The notes below the pieces were generated by a model. The model was not told where the DNA came from. It saw nothing but the letters and a program-made list of their open reading frames with translations, and searched no databases. From NCBI GenBank assembly GCA_002336085.1, contig DDEH01000114.1, forward strand, positions 1 through 26,931: a stretch of 26,931 bases of DNA, written 5' to 3'. Source of the stretch: Flavobacteriales bacterium UBA1959. GTDB taxonomy: Bacteria; Bacteroidota; Bacteroidia; Flavobacteriales_D; Sanyastnellaceae. The position numbers and the translations under genes were made by a program. Shown piece after piece: positions 1-9,157 of this stretch (position 1 is its first letter; each line of letters opens with the position of its first letter).

Positions 1-969
1 TTAGTGAGCTACAACAATATTCTGTGCGTCGCTGAAGTTAGCGTGCTTTACTGCAACTGTATAGTTACCAGCAGCCAAGTCATGCTTCACTACGATTCGG
101 TTTCCACCGATAATGTTTTCTTGAGCAACCTCTTGAGAAATGACAGACTTTCCAGACATGTCAGTTACTTCGAGTACGATGTTCTCACCACCCAAATTCA
201 ACTCACGGTCGAACTTGACGCTGAACGTGCTTTCAAATACTGGATTTGGGAAGATGTTCCACTCAGTTGTGTTGTCAATGTTAGACAATCCGTGAGATGG
301 ACCATTGTTTTCGCCGAAGCAAGAACCGTCGTCGTAAGTAGCGGCTGTGTTAAAGTTAGTCGCGTTTCCGTTTGTGCAACCGAAGACCTGAGCATCTGTC
401 GAAGAGAATGTCAAATCATAAGCTCTCCAAGCAGCACCTTCAGCGTCCCAGCCTTGAAGATTCAAAATGCCTGTAGCAGTTCCGTCAGTTGTCAATTGTG
501 CCAATAAAACACGATTGCCTGCTGCTGTTGCAGCTTGAACGTCAGTAGGAACTACGAACCAAGCTCCGTCTGTAACGGTCAACTCAGATCCACCTAAGAA
601 TGTGTTGTAGTCTACGCCTACAGTCCACAAATTGTTATTCGTGCTATTCTTAGCACCGATTGTTACCCAGCTATCGTATTCAAGAGAGCCGTCAAGAGCA
701 ACAATCTGCTCATTTACGTCCAATGATGAAAAGCTACCATACTGGTGCTGATAGAAATCGCCAGTAGTGCTTAAGTTCAACAAGTGCTCTCCGTCGGCGA
801 AGACAGCGTGCAAAGAATGCTCGGCTGTTGGCAGAACAGCGTACACTCGGTACGTGTTTCCGTCAACCTGGCCGCCATTGTCTACGGCTTCTACTACCAA
901 CTCAACGTTGCTGGCACTCGCACCGAAAGCGAGAAAAGAGGCCGCAGCCAGTGTGAAAAGGTTCTTCAT
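1..969 (-). CDS. Secreted protein with T9SS type A sorting domain
   Basis: A complete 322-residue exported protein of unknown function. Residues 1-20 form a signal peptide (a short n-region MKN, then an Ala/Leu/Phe-rich core ending in ASAS). The middle, about residues 21-195, is Ser/Thr/Asn-rich and beta-like, with no domain I recognise. Residues 197-217 carry the Bacteroidota motif GCTN...ATNFN..ATYDDGSC, whose two cysteines and Asp/Asn residues suggest a small Ca-binding or disulfide-closed knot just before the sorting domain. Residues 237-322 are a typical T9SS C-terminal domain: WNIFPNP, then VTDMSGK, then LAAGNYTVAV. Such proteins cross the outer membrane by T9SS and are anchored to the surface or released. 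The stop codon is at the window edge, so the downstream context is unknown. A Bacteroidota-type promoter lies upstream. Confidence 0.88.
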   Translation of the reverse strand: MKNLFTLAAASFLAFGASASNVELVVEAVDNGGQVDGNTYRVYAVLPTAEHSLHAVFADGEHLLNLSTTGDFYQHQYGSFSSLDVNEQIVALDGSLEYDSWVTIGAKNSTNNNLWTVGVDYNTFLGGSELTVTDGAWFVVPTDVQAATAAGNRVLLAQLTTDGTATGILNLQGWDAEGAAWRAYDLTFSSTDAQVFGCTNGNATNFNTAATYDDGSCFGENNGPSHGLSNIDNTTEWNIFPNPVFESTFSVKFDRELNLGGENIVLEVTDMSGKSVISQEVAQENIIGGNRIVVKHDLAAGNYTVAVKHANFSDAQNIVVAH

Positions 970-1270
970 TTCAATGAATTATTAGATGTTTCGTGGTCAA
1001 GATTTGATGTCAGTTGAGGCTAAGATAGGACAATCCCTCGTTATTCCCAAAATTATTTTATCGAAGCTAATAAAAAGTTCATGGGCGAAAGATTGACTCT
1101 GAGCGTGCACAACGAATGTAAAGTTGATTTGCAAGAACTCCAAATTCACAGGAAGATTCATGAGCAATATATATGCGATCAATTGTGAAGAGTCTGCGGT
1201 TGATTGATTCCTGTGAGCACTAAGGCGGTCAATGTCTTGAACCATACATTCGCTTACAAATAGATATCGC
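970..1270. other. 301-base divergent intergenic region
   Basis: Separates the minus-strand T9SS cargo gene from plus-strand paaZ. Apart from the putative minus-strand promoter I see no terminator, RNA gene or convincing plus-strand promoter. A 91-codon minus-strand frame spans it, but its product has no recognisable features and it starts inside the paaZ start codon region, so I treat it as noncoding. The sequence just before paaZ contains ACCATACATT (1241-1250), which resembles half of the palindrome found at the paaJ promoter. The resemblance may be chance. Confidence 0.6.
1020..1052 (-). promoter_or_regulatory. Putative Bacteroidota promoter of the T9SS cargo gene
   Basis: Read on the minus strand there is TTTTG (1052-1048), a 20-base spacer and TATCTTAG (1027-1020), one mismatch from the -7 consensus TAnnTTTG. 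It would give a leader of about 45 bases before the ATG at 969. This is a motif match only. Confidence 0.4.
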
Positions 1271-3319
1271 ATGGAGCCGACAGTATTGCAGCATTATATA
1301 CAAGGTCAGTGGAAGACCCCAGAAAAGGGTTCGGCCCTGGAGATTCATCATGCCATTCACGGCTCGGTCCATGCCCTGTCTTCAACACAAGAGTTGGACT
1401 GGTCAGAAGTGTTCGAGTATGGACGTTCCATCGGAAATCCGGCTCTGCGTTCTATGACATTTCAAGAGCGTGGACGGATGTTGAAAGCGCTTGCTCTGCA
1501 CCTGCATGCCAAGAAGGAGATTTTTTATGCAATGAGTATCGCCACGGGTGCGACTCGAGCGGACTCTTGGATTGATATAGAAGGTGGTATTGGCAATCTG
1601 TTCAGCTATGCCAGTCTGCGAAAGCAATTCGGTGACAATTCATTTGCTTTAGACGGTGACCCCATTGGTCTTAGCAAACATGGAAGTTTCATGGCCAATC
1701 ATTTGCTCGTTCCTAAGGAGGGCGTTGCTGTGCATATTAACGCCTATAATTTCCCTGTTTGGGGAATGCTCGAGAAGGTCGCGGTGAATTGGCTGGCAGG
1801 TATGCCCGCTATTGTGAAGCCCGCGACATCCACGAGCTTTTTAACGGAGTGTGTAGTTCGAGAGATTATTGCATCGGGGATATTGCCTCCAGGAGCCATC
1901 CAACTTATCTGCGGCCCAGCAAGGCTAATGCTGGATCATGTTGACGAACGAGATGTTGTGACGTTTACGGGTTCTGCTACTACGGGTATGAAGTTGAGAA
2001 GCAATGCGAACATAAATAGGCACTCTGTGCCTTTTAATATGGAGGCTGACTCTTTGAACTCATGCATTTTGGGAAGCCATGTAGAGCCTGGTGATCCTGA
2101 GTTTACGCTATTCATCAAAGAGGTGAGAAAAGAAATGACAGTGAAGTGCGGGCAAAAATGCACTGCCGTTCGCCGAATTTTTGTCCCTGAACGTTTAATG
2201 GATTCTGTTCAAGAGGCTTTAATAGCCAGCTTGGCTCGTGCTGTCAAAGGTGATCCGAGTCGCGAAGATGTTCGAATGGGAGCAATGGTCAATCAAAGTC
2301 AGAAGGAAGAGGTTGAGCGCCAGGTGAAGATTTTGGAAACGGAAGCAGATTGCGTCTATAGAGATTCAGCTGACCCCGTTGGCGATGTCGACAATAGGGC
2401 GTTTATGGGAGCTGTGCTTTTGAGAATGGATAACCCCGATGACGCTAAGCATTGCCACGATGTTGAAGCCTTTGGACCTGTAAGCACAATGATGCCCTAC
2501 ACGAATATAGGGCACGCCATATCCCTTGCTAAACGAGGAAAAGGATCTCTCTGCTGTTCTCTTGTAAGCCACGACATCACGGAGGCCAAACAGTTTGTCA
2601 TGGGCGCGGCCGTAATGCACGGTAGAATTCTCGTGCTTGACCGCGATTGTGCTGGCGAATCTACTGGCCATGGATCTCCTCTCCCACTACTTGTACACGG
2701 CGGACCCGGACGCGCTGGCGGTGGAGAGGAAATGGGTGGTTTGAGGGGCATTCGTCACTACATGCAGCGCACAGCCATTCAGGGTTCACCTTCGATGCTT
2801 ACGGCAATCACTAACTCTTATCATCCAGGAGGCAAACAAGTGGAGGCTCAGCCGCATTTGTTTCAGCAGTATTTCGAAGACCTTGTTGTTGGACATACGG
2901 TGACCACCGCTAAGCATACGATTACTGAAGCTGACATTGTGAATTTTGCCAACGTTAGCGGAGACCACTTTTACGCACATGTGGACGAGACTAGTCTGGA
3001 TGGTACCATTTTTGAAAAGCGAGTCGCTCATGGATACTATCTGTTGAGCAAAGCCGCAGGTTTGTTTGTCGATCCTAAAAAGGGGCCTGTTCTTTTGAAT
3101 TACGGAGTTGAAGAAGCGCGCTTTACGAAGCCTGTTTATCCGGGTACAACAATCGGAGTGCGGCTTACCGTAAAGGAGAAGGTGGAACAAGAAAAGCGAT
3201 CAGACGAAGACATTCGAAAGGGGATTGTGAGATTTTATGTTGACATGTATGATAATGAGGACGAAACCGTTGCTTTGGCTACCATTTTAACCATGGTGAA
3301 ATTCCGCGATCAGGAATGA
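1271..3319 (+). CDS. paaZ: Bifunctional oxepin-CoA hydrolase / semialdehyde dehydrogenase PaaZ
   Basis: PaaZ opens the oxepin-CoA ring in aerobic phenylacetate degradation with its C-terminal hydratase domain, then oxidises the resulting semialdehyde with its N-terminal NADP-dependent aldehyde dehydrogenase domain. It is cytosolic. The 682-residue length matches the E. coli protein (681). Dehydrogenase domain, about residues 1-520: NAYNFPVWG (157-165), FTGSATTG (232-239), the general base in NMEADS (E258), and the nucleophile in GQKCTAVRR (C297). MaoC-like R-hydratase domain, about 530-682: NVSGDHFYAH (561-570), with D565 and H570 as the catalytic pair, and RVAHGYYLLS (584-593). Both active sites look intact. 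The N-terminus aligns with known PaaZ from the first residues, so the ATG at 1271 is well supported. It heads a same-strand run, 54 bases before the S41 gene. Its partners paaJ and paaY lie about 15 kb away. Confidence 0.95.
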   Translation: MEPTVLQHYIQGQWKTPEKGSALEIHHAIHGSVHALSSTQELDWSEVFEYGRSIGNPALRSMTFQERGRMLKALALHLHAKKEIFYAMSIATGATRADSWIDIEGGIGNLFSYASLRKQFGDNSFALDGDPIGLSKHGSFMANHLLVPKEGVAVHINAYNFPVWGMLEKVAVNWLAGMPAIVKPATSTSFLTECVVREIIASGILPPGAIQLICGPARLMLDHVDERDVVTFTGSATTGMKLRSNANINRHSVPFNMEADSLNSCILGSHVEPGDPEFTLFIKEVRKEMTVKCGQKCTAVRRIFVPERLMDSVQEALIASLARAVKGDPSREDVRMGAMVNQSQKEEVERQVKILETEADCVYRDSADPVGDVDNRAFMGAVLLRMDNPDDAKHCHDVEAFGPVSTMMPYTNIGHAISLAKRGKGSLCCSLVSHDITEAKQFVMGAAVMHGRILVLDRDCAGESTGHGSPLPLLVHGGPGRAGGGEEMGGLRGIRHYMQRTAIQGSPSMLTAITNSYHPGGKQVEAQPHLFQQYFEDLVVGHTVTTAKHTITEADIVNFANVSGDHFYAHVDETSLDGTIFEKRVAHGYYLLSKAAGLFVDPKKGPVLLNYGVEEARFTKPVYPGTTIGVRLTVKEKVEQEKRSDEDIRKGIVRFYVDMYDNEDETVALATILTMVKFRDQE

Positions 3320-3373
3320 ACCATACCCTCTTAGCAGATGGTCATATCCGGGTCTACCCACTTTGCATCAAAA

Positions 3374-4861
3374 ATGTTTAGGATGAGGAATGTGCTAATC
3401 GCCATGTTTTTGTCCATCGCTTGCATTGCATGGGGTCAAAACAAACCGGCATCAGAGGAATTCATTCATCTTTCAGGCGCTGAACTTCAGCGCGATTTAG
3501 ACAGTTTGTCGTCATGGATTTTAGCCACACATCCTGCCCCATTCGCCTACTGTTCAGAAAATGATTGGCTTGAGAAACTCAAGCAAAATCGAGAAACACT
3601 GCAAGACGGCGGAAATCTATTCACAGCGGCGAAGGTTTTCGCTGATTTGACCAACCTGCTACACGATAGCCATACAGGAATTTCATTGCAATCGTTTGCA
3701 AATCGGCTGGCACGTTCCAATGGTCAAATTGGTATTGAAGTCGCAACAGTGGAAAATCAAACCGTTGTAGTCCATGATTGGTATCATACAATTGCTCCGG
3801 GAACTATCATTGCTGCAATCGAAGAGGCTAATGCACGATCCCTCCTTGGAATGGCGCTCTCTCTAGTACCACAAGAAGGACATGCGATGGTTTCCCAACT
3901 GCGTATGGCTGACCGGTTATGGAATGATCTCGTGCCGTTTGCCCTTGGAGCAGTTGAAGGCGATAGTCTTAAAGTTGCTCATGCCTCAGAAGATAATTGG
4001 ATCTTCAAACTTGAAGTTCATCCAAAGTCTGAATTGGACAGCATCAAGGCTTTGGTTAAAAAGCCCGCAATTTCATGGCAGCGATTGCCAGATCATCCAG
4101 ATGTGATCAAATTGACCATTCGATCGTTTCACCCGGAAAACACGGCTAAGTTTAGACGGCAACTAAAGGCATGCTTTCAAGAGATTCGGTATGCCAGTCG
4201 CCGCAATGATTCGAGATTGGCCGGAGTGGTTCTTGATTTGCGAAACAATTCTGGAGGCCACATCGCAATTATGGCCGAGGTACTCGCATATCTGACAACG
4301 ACGGATGTTCGCCTGCCATATGGCGTGCAAGTCAGGCATAGCCCACTCGCTCAAGAGGGATTGAATTCTAGGTTTAGTTTGCAGGCTTTATTCGCTCGGG
4401 GTTACGCTTCGAACTTTAAAGAACTGAACGATACAATGCGAAAAACCCACGCACAAGAGATGAGTTTCGTGCAATTTGAAGCTCCTATTAACCCGAGAAA
4501 AAGACTCTGCTATGACGGTCCTATGGTCCTGTTGATTAACGGCTTGTCTGCCTCCGCTTCCGTGTCCTTGGCATCATGGTTTGTGCGCTCTGGGCGAGGG
4601 AAAACTATAGGAGAGCCACCCATGGGAAGCATCAGCGGAACCTTTGGGAATCCCATTCAACTGACAATGCCTACTTCTAGGATTCAAGTGAATGTATCCA
4701 CTGCCCGCTATTACACCCAGGCTCCAATCCGTTGGGAATCTCAGCCTCTTCTTCCTGACCATCCCACCAGCATGACCATACAAAATTACATCGATGGACG
4801 CGATCCATGCTTGGAAAAAGGAATTGAATCTTTAAAAGAGACCTCGAAAAATTCCTTTTGA
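3374..4861 (+). CDS. Secreted S41-family (tail-specific protease-like) protein
   Basis: A 495-residue exported protein related to C-terminal processing peptidases. I chose the ATG at 3374 because it places a clean signal peptide at the N-terminus (MFRMRNVLIA..., cut near WGQ, about residue 22). An in-frame ATG at 3338 would add 12 unlikely residues, and 3383 is also possible. About residues 30-110 are the helical N-terminal region, ending in LLHDSHTG. The S41 core lies at about 240-450, with VVLDLRNNSGG (285-295) and INGLSASASVSLASW (388-402). S394 is the likely nucleophile. The Glu that usually follows the SASAS segment is Val here, and the later GEPPMGSISGTFG segment (413-425) shows no clear catalytic Lys, so it may follow a Ser/Glu or other mechanism, or be weakly active. 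The neighbouring lipoprotein mannosidase starts 14 bases downstream. Confidence 0.82.
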   Translation: MFRMRNVLIAMFLSIACIAWGQNKPASEEFIHLSGAELQRDLDSLSSWILATHPAPFAYCSENDWLEKLKQNRETLQDGGNLFTAAKVFADLTNLLHDSHTGISLQSFANRLARSNGQIGIEVATVENQTVVVHDWYHTIAPGTIIAAIEEANARSLLGMALSLVPQEGHAMVSQLRMADRLWNDLVPFALGAVEGDSLKVAHASEDNWIFKLEVHPKSELDSIKALVKKPAISWQRLPDHPDVIKLTIRSFHPENTAKFRRQLKACFQEIRYASRRNDSRLAGVVLDLRNNSGGHIAIMAEVLAYLTTTDVRLPYGVQVRHSPLAQEGLNSRFSLQALFARGYASNFKELNDTMRKTHAQEMSFVQFEAPINPRKRLCYDGPMVLLINGLSASASVSLASWFVRSGRGKTIGEPPMGSISGTFGNPIQLTMPTSRIQVNVSTARYYTQAPIRWESQPLLPDHPTSMTIQNYIDGRDPCLEKGIESLKETSKNSF

Positions 4862-4875
4862 TTAATTTGCGCCAA

Positions 4876-7800
4876 ATGACAATCCATCGAATGTACTTTT
4901 CATTTTCTGCTGGTTTTTCAACCTGTGTTTTTATCTGTTTCCTCCTAGTAAGTTGTTCCGAAAAACCTCCGCTTGGATTGCACGATGAGGTGAATCCTTT
5001 CATCGGAACAGGAGGCCATGGTCATACTTACCCGGGGGCAACGGCTCCGTTTGGGATGGTACAATTGAGCCCAGACACGAGGCTTACCGGATGGGACGGC
5101 TGCGGTGGTTACCATTATTCAGATACTGCCATTTATGGATTTAGTCATACCCACCTTCAGGGAACAGGTGTTTCTGATTATGGTGACATTTTATTTATGC
5201 CCTGCACGCAATTCAAGGCCAATTCAGACTCTTGGCCCGAACGTTACAAAAGCAAATTTTCGCATGATTCGGAAAAAGCATCTGCTGGTTTTTATGCCGT
5301 GGACCTTATCGATCATGGAATCCACGTGGAATTGACCACAACGCCGCGCGTTGGAATCCACCGTTATCGCCTTGAACAGCCAGATACTCTGACACTTGTG
5401 GTTGACATGAACCACCGTGATGAGCTTGTCCATTATAGTATCTATCCGTTAGACGACACTACTTTGGTTGGCCACCGTGTTTCTGACAATTGGGCCAGAG
5501 AACAGCACGTATATTTTGCTGCACGTTTTGACCGGCCATTTGAGTGGCGAGATCAATTGACGGAAATGAGTGATTTGGGTTTTGACGATACAGGGAAATT
5601 GCTCAAAGAGGTGGAATACGTGCCCGTATTCGCGTGTGATTTCGGTGTGATTGATGAACTCAATAGCCGCGTTGGATTAAGCTTTGTAAGCATTGAAGGT
5701 GCATTGCAAAACTTGGAGTTCGAGACGCCTGTTTCGGACTTCGATTATTACAAGGATCAAGCGGCCGATGCCTGGGATGAGCAATTGTCGACAGCTGTAG
5801 CTGAAGGAGGTTCTGATGATGAGCGCAAAAAGTTTTACACTGCACTCTACCATTGCTTTACTACTCCAAATGTTGCCAGTGATGTGGATGGTCAATACCG
5901 AGGCACTGATCTCTCCGTTCATCAGCTTGCGCAGGATGATGGATTGCATTACACGGTTTTTTCACTCTGGGATACGTACCGTGCGCTACACCCATTATTG
6001 AATTGGCTTGAACCGGTTCGTTCACGTGACTTCATCAGGACCATGCTTCGTATGTACAAGCAAGGGGGACAGTTGCCTGTTTGGGAACTGGCTGCAAATT
6101 ACACGGGATGCATGATTGGGTACCACAGTGTTCCTGTCATTGCAGACGCCAAGACTTGGGGGATAGGTGGCTTCAATCAATCGCTTGCACTAGAGGCCAT
6201 GGTTCAAGCAGCGGACAGCCTTCACTTGGGCCTTCCTGCATACAAAGCTAACGGCTATATATCACTTGACGAAGAGCACGAATCAGTGTCCAAAACGCTC
6301 GAATATGCATTTGATGACGCCTGCATTGCATCGTTTGCTAAGAGCATAGCATCCAGTCAAGAAGAAGAGGTCGCAAGAGACATCATAGAGATTTCAAGCA
6401 TATTTCAAAACAGAGCGCTCTCCTACCGCAACCTATTCAATGTGGAAACGGGATTCATTCAGCCCAAAAAAGGTGGAGCTTGGTTGGCCAACTTTGAACC
6501 CCGTGAAGTGAACTTCAACTACACCGAAGCAAATGGATGGCAATACAACTTTTATGTGCCGCACGATATTAGCGGACATATTCAGCTTTTGGGTGGTCCG
6601 GAAAACTATGAAGCCCTGTTGGATGCTATGTTCCAAAGCACAAGCGAAACGACCGGTCGAAGCCAGCCGGATATTACAGGAATGATTGGCCAATATGCAC
6701 ATGGCAATGAACCAAGCCATCATATGGCTTATCTGTATGCCTATACTGGGAACCACGCGAAAACAGTCGATTTGGTAACGCAAATTCAAGAGAGTCTCTA
6801 TCGAAACGCACCGGACGGCCTCTCGGGAAATGAAGACTGTGGTCAAATGAGCGCCTGGCATGTCTGGAGCGCCCTCGGTATGTATCCGGTTTGCCCTGGA
6901 TCTGATCAATTGGTGGCAGGGATTCCATCATTCAATTCAATTCGTGTGACTCCAAGAGGCACAGCGAATGGAACCGCTTTACGTTCACCTTTGGTGATCA
7001 ATCGATACGGATCTGGAAGCTCTCTTGCTTCCATCCACTCTTCATTTTCGGAAGCAAAACCAATCAGTGATCACGTTACGTCTTGGTTTAGCAAGAAATC
7101 TGTCATGCGTGGAGGTAAGATTCAATTTAATATGGACCATGAGGCGAATGGTATTTTCGGCCAGGATGAAGGTTCTAGGCCATTCGAGTCTTGGTTGGAT
7201 CAAGGATTTGTGGGAGTACCTATTATAGATGCACCTATGACGTACCGTTCGGAAACCATTGAAGTCCGGCTCCTTCCAAATCCCAAAATGGATCAGATTG
7301 AGTACCAATTGACAGATGAATTGAGCAATTATTTGGAAAATGACTGGTTGACCTACACAACGCCCATCACACTCGATGGCTCTGTGAAAATATGGGCAAG
7401 AAGCGCGGCTTCCAATGGATCGTATTCGAGTCCTGTGGTTCACAAGGTTTCAAGAATCAGCCACGACTGGAGCTTGAATCTACAAACCAAATTTGATCCG
7501 CAATATGCCGCTAGCGGACCCAATGCCCTCATCGATGGAATCAGAGGAGTCAATCATTATCAAAATGGTGATTGGCAGGGGTTTTGGGGAGAGGACGTTA
7601 CAGGTGTAATCGATTTGAGGAAGAAACAAACGATTCTTTCTATTCAGGTTGGTGCCTTGCGCGACATCAGGCCTTGGATCTTCTTGCCTCGTGCTATTCA
7701 AGTTGAGACTTCATTGGACTCAATCGACTGGCACATCTTTGGAGAAGGACTTGCAACACACGATGAGTCGAATGATAACAAAGAGGCCTTGGTGCATCGT

Positions 7801-7938
7801 TTTCAAATAGGTGGCGCTGCTTTTGCTCAATATGTCCGTTTCACGGTTTTGAATTTTGGAGCATTGCCCAGGAAACATTTAGGCGCGGGGAATCCAAGCT
7901 GGGTCTTTTTGGATGAGATTGAAGTTGTGACCAAATAA
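4876..7938 (+). CDS. GH92 alpha-mannosidase lipoprotein with C-terminal accessory domains
   Basis: Glycoside hydrolase family 92 enzymes are Ca-dependent inverting exo-alpha-mannosidases acting on N-glycans or mannans. The 1020-residue protein starts with a lipoprotein signal: hydrophobic VFICFLLVSC with C27 as the lipidated Cys. A longer frame opens at TTG 4858, overlapping the previous stop; I chose the ATG at 4876 (4891 is possible). GH92 N-terminal domain: VNPFIGTGGHGHTYPGA and APFGMVQLSPD (about 40-75). Catalytic barrel, about 290-740: SLWDTYRALHPL, GNEPSHHMAYLY (E612, candidate general acid) and GLSGNEDCGQMSAWH (E653, D654; acid/base and Ca site). After the catalytic module come a chitobiase C-terminal-like segment (about 790-850) and a discoidin/F5-8-like segment (about 870-1020), probably for carbohydrate binding. 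The lipid anchor suggests the cell surface or periplasm. No SusC/SusD pair is nearby. Confidence 0.93.
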   Translation: MTIHRMYFSFSAGFSTCVFICFLLVSCSEKPPLGLHDEVNPFIGTGGHGHTYPGATAPFGMVQLSPDTRLTGWDGCGGYHYSDTAIYGFSHTHLQGTGVSDYGDILFMPCTQFKANSDSWPERYKSKFSHDSEKASAGFYAVDLIDHGIHVELTTTPRVGIHRYRLEQPDTLTLVVDMNHRDELVHYSIYPLDDTTLVGHRVSDNWAREQHVYFAARFDRPFEWRDQLTEMSDLGFDDTGKLLKEVEYVPVFACDFGVIDELNSRVGLSFVSIEGALQNLEFETPVSDFDYYKDQAADAWDEQLSTAVAEGGSDDERKKFYTALYHCFTTPNVASDVDGQYRGTDLSVHQLAQDDGLHYTVFSLWDTYRALHPLLNWLEPVRSRDFIRTMLRMYKQGGQLPVWELAANYTGCMIGYHSVPVIADAKTWGIGGFNQSLALEAMVQAADSLHLGLPAYKANGYISLDEEHESVSKTLEYAFDDACIASFAKSIASSQEEEVARDIIEISSIFQNRALSYRNLFNVETGFIQPKKGGAWLANFEPREVNFNYTEANGWQYNFYVPHDISGHIQLLGGPENYEALLDAMFQSTSETTGRSQPDITGMIGQYAHGNEPSHHMAYLYAYTGNHAKTVDLVTQIQESLYRNAPDGLSGNEDCGQMSAWHVWSALGMYPVCPGSDQLVAGIPSFNSIRVTPRGTANGTALRSPLVINRYGSGSSLASIHSSFSEAKPISDHVTSWFSKKSVMRGGKIQFNMDHEANGIFGQDEGSRPFESWLDQGFVGVPIIDAPMTYRSETIEVRLLPNPKMDQIEYQLTDELSNYLENDWLTYTTPITLDGSVKIWARSAASNGSYSSPVVHKVSRISHDWSLNLQTKFDPQYAASGPNALIDGIRGVNHYQNGDWQGFWGEDVTGVIDLRKKQTILSIQVGALRDIRPWIFLPRAIQVETSLDSIDWHIFGEGLATHDESNDNKEALVHRFQIGGAAFAQYVRFTVLNFGALPRKHLGAGNPSWVFLDEIEVVTK

Positions 7939-7963
7939 TCGCCATGCACACATCATATATGTT

Positions 7964-9157
7964 ATGGTAAACGAAGATTTCTTGAATGCAGGCTTGGCGC
8001 AGACCACATTGCACCCGTTGAATCTGCGCGTGAGCAGGGCATTAGGTTCTATCTTAACATTAGATGATGGAACAGAAATAATTGATTTCGTATCGGGCAT
8101 TGGCGTTAGTTCATTCGGACACGGTCACCCATCCATAGTGTCCGCACTTAAGAATCAGATTGATAAACACCTCCACGTCATGGTCTATGGCGAAATGCGT
8201 CAAGAAGCTCAGGATAAAGCAGCAGAGGCTTTGTGCTCCATGCTTCCAGATACATTGAATGCTGTTTATTATGTGAACTCTGGTGCTGAGGCGATCGACG
8301 GTGCTCTGAAGCTTGCCCGCTCGATGACAGGAAGGCCAAAAATCATGGCTGTTCAAGGTGGTTATCATGGAAATACCTTTGGCGCCTTAAGTGTAAGTTC
8401 GAATGAATCAAGAAGGGCTCCATTTGAGCCTCTTCTTCCTGGTGTACAATTCATGAATTGGAACGACACCGAGGCACTAAGTTGCATTGATAAGACGCAT
8501 GCTGCTGTAATTGTCGAAACGGTTCAGGGAGATGCAGGGATTCGCATTCCGTCAAAGGATTGGCTGCAATCCCTGCGCTACAAATGCGACGAACAAGGTG
8601 TGTTTTTGATTTTGGATGAAATTCAGTGTGGAATGGGCCGGACTGGGCGTCCTTTTGCTTTCGAGCACTTCGATATTGTCCCAGACATCCTCTGCCTAGG
8701 AAAGGCTTTGGGAGGTGGCGTGCCAATGGGAGCATTTGTCAGCTCAAAACAAAATATGCGGCAGTTCGCGGACTCCCCTGAATTGAGCCATATCACGACA
8801 TTTGGAGGGCATCCCCTCCCCTGCGCTTCTTCTTCTGCGGCTTTAGAGATTTTGAAAAAACTTGACCACGACACGATTGAAGCGCGAGCAAAGGTATTTG
8901 AAGATGAGATTTCGACCCACCCGCTTGTTCAAGAAGTTCGACGAATCGGAACGTACATCGCTGTGGAACTGAAGCATGTTGAAGCGGTTTCATTCTGCGT
9001 TCACCATGCCTTGTCAAATGGTTTGCTGATTTACTTCTTTTTGAGCACTCCAAGTGCGTTTCGGGTTGCTCCTCCTTTGACGATGACAGAGTCAACGTGG
9101 CGACAGGCTACAAAAATATTGGTGCAGACTCTTGACGCCTATGAGGCCGGAAGTTGA
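7964..9157 (+). CDS. Class III PLP-dependent aminotransferase (acetylornithine/ornithine/putrescine type)
   Basis: A 397-residue fold-type I transaminase of the acetylornithine, ornithine, 4-aminobutyrate and putrescine group, transferring an amino group between an omega-amino acid or amine and a 2-oxo acid. Visible motifs are YYVNSGAEAIDGALKLAR (phosphate-cup region, about 102-119), GGYHGNTFGALS (132-143, ring-stacking aromatic Y134 and H135), ILDEIQCGMGRTG (216-228, D218 contacting the PLP pyridine nitrogen), LGKALGGGVPMGAF (245-258, K247 forming the Schiff base) and TTFGGHPLPCAS (278-289). Length is normal for the family. The substrate cannot be fixed from sequence; no arginine biosynthesis gene is adjacent. 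It follows the GH92 gene by 25 bases on the same strand, and its last 19 bases overlap the 3' end of the convergent hydrolase gene. Confidence 0.88.
   Translation: MVNEDFLNAGLAQTTLHPLNLRVSRALGSILTLDDGTEIIDFVSGIGVSSFGHGHPSIVSALKNQIDKHLHVMVYGEMRQEAQDKAAEALCSMLPDTLNAVYYVNSGAEAIDGALKLARSMTGRPKIMAVQGGYHGNTFGALSVSSNESRRAPFEPLLPGVQFMNWNDTEALSCIDKTHAAVIVETVQGDAGIRIPSKDWLQSLRYKCDEQGVFLILDEIQCGMGRTGRPFAFEHFDIVPDILCLGKALGGGVPMGAFVSSKQNMRQFADSPELSHITTFGGHPLPCASSSAALEILKKLDHDTIEARAKVFEDEISTHPLVQEVRRIGTYIAVELKHVEAVSFCVHHALSNGLLIYFFLSTPSAFRVAPPLTMTESTWRQATKILVQTLDAYEAGS

Noticed and set aside
997..1272. 91-codon minus-strand frame filling the gap upstream of paaZ
   Set aside because: It would start at the paaZ start, shows no domain, signal or membrane pattern, and runs over the putative promoter of the T9SS gene.
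2786..3190. 134-codon minus-strand frame inside paaZ
   Set aside because: Opposite the hydratase domain of paaZ, whose conserved residues explain the sequence.
6433..6909. 158-codon minus-strand frame inside the GH92 gene
   Set aside because: It lies opposite the conserved catalytic core of GH92 and its product has no recognisable feature.
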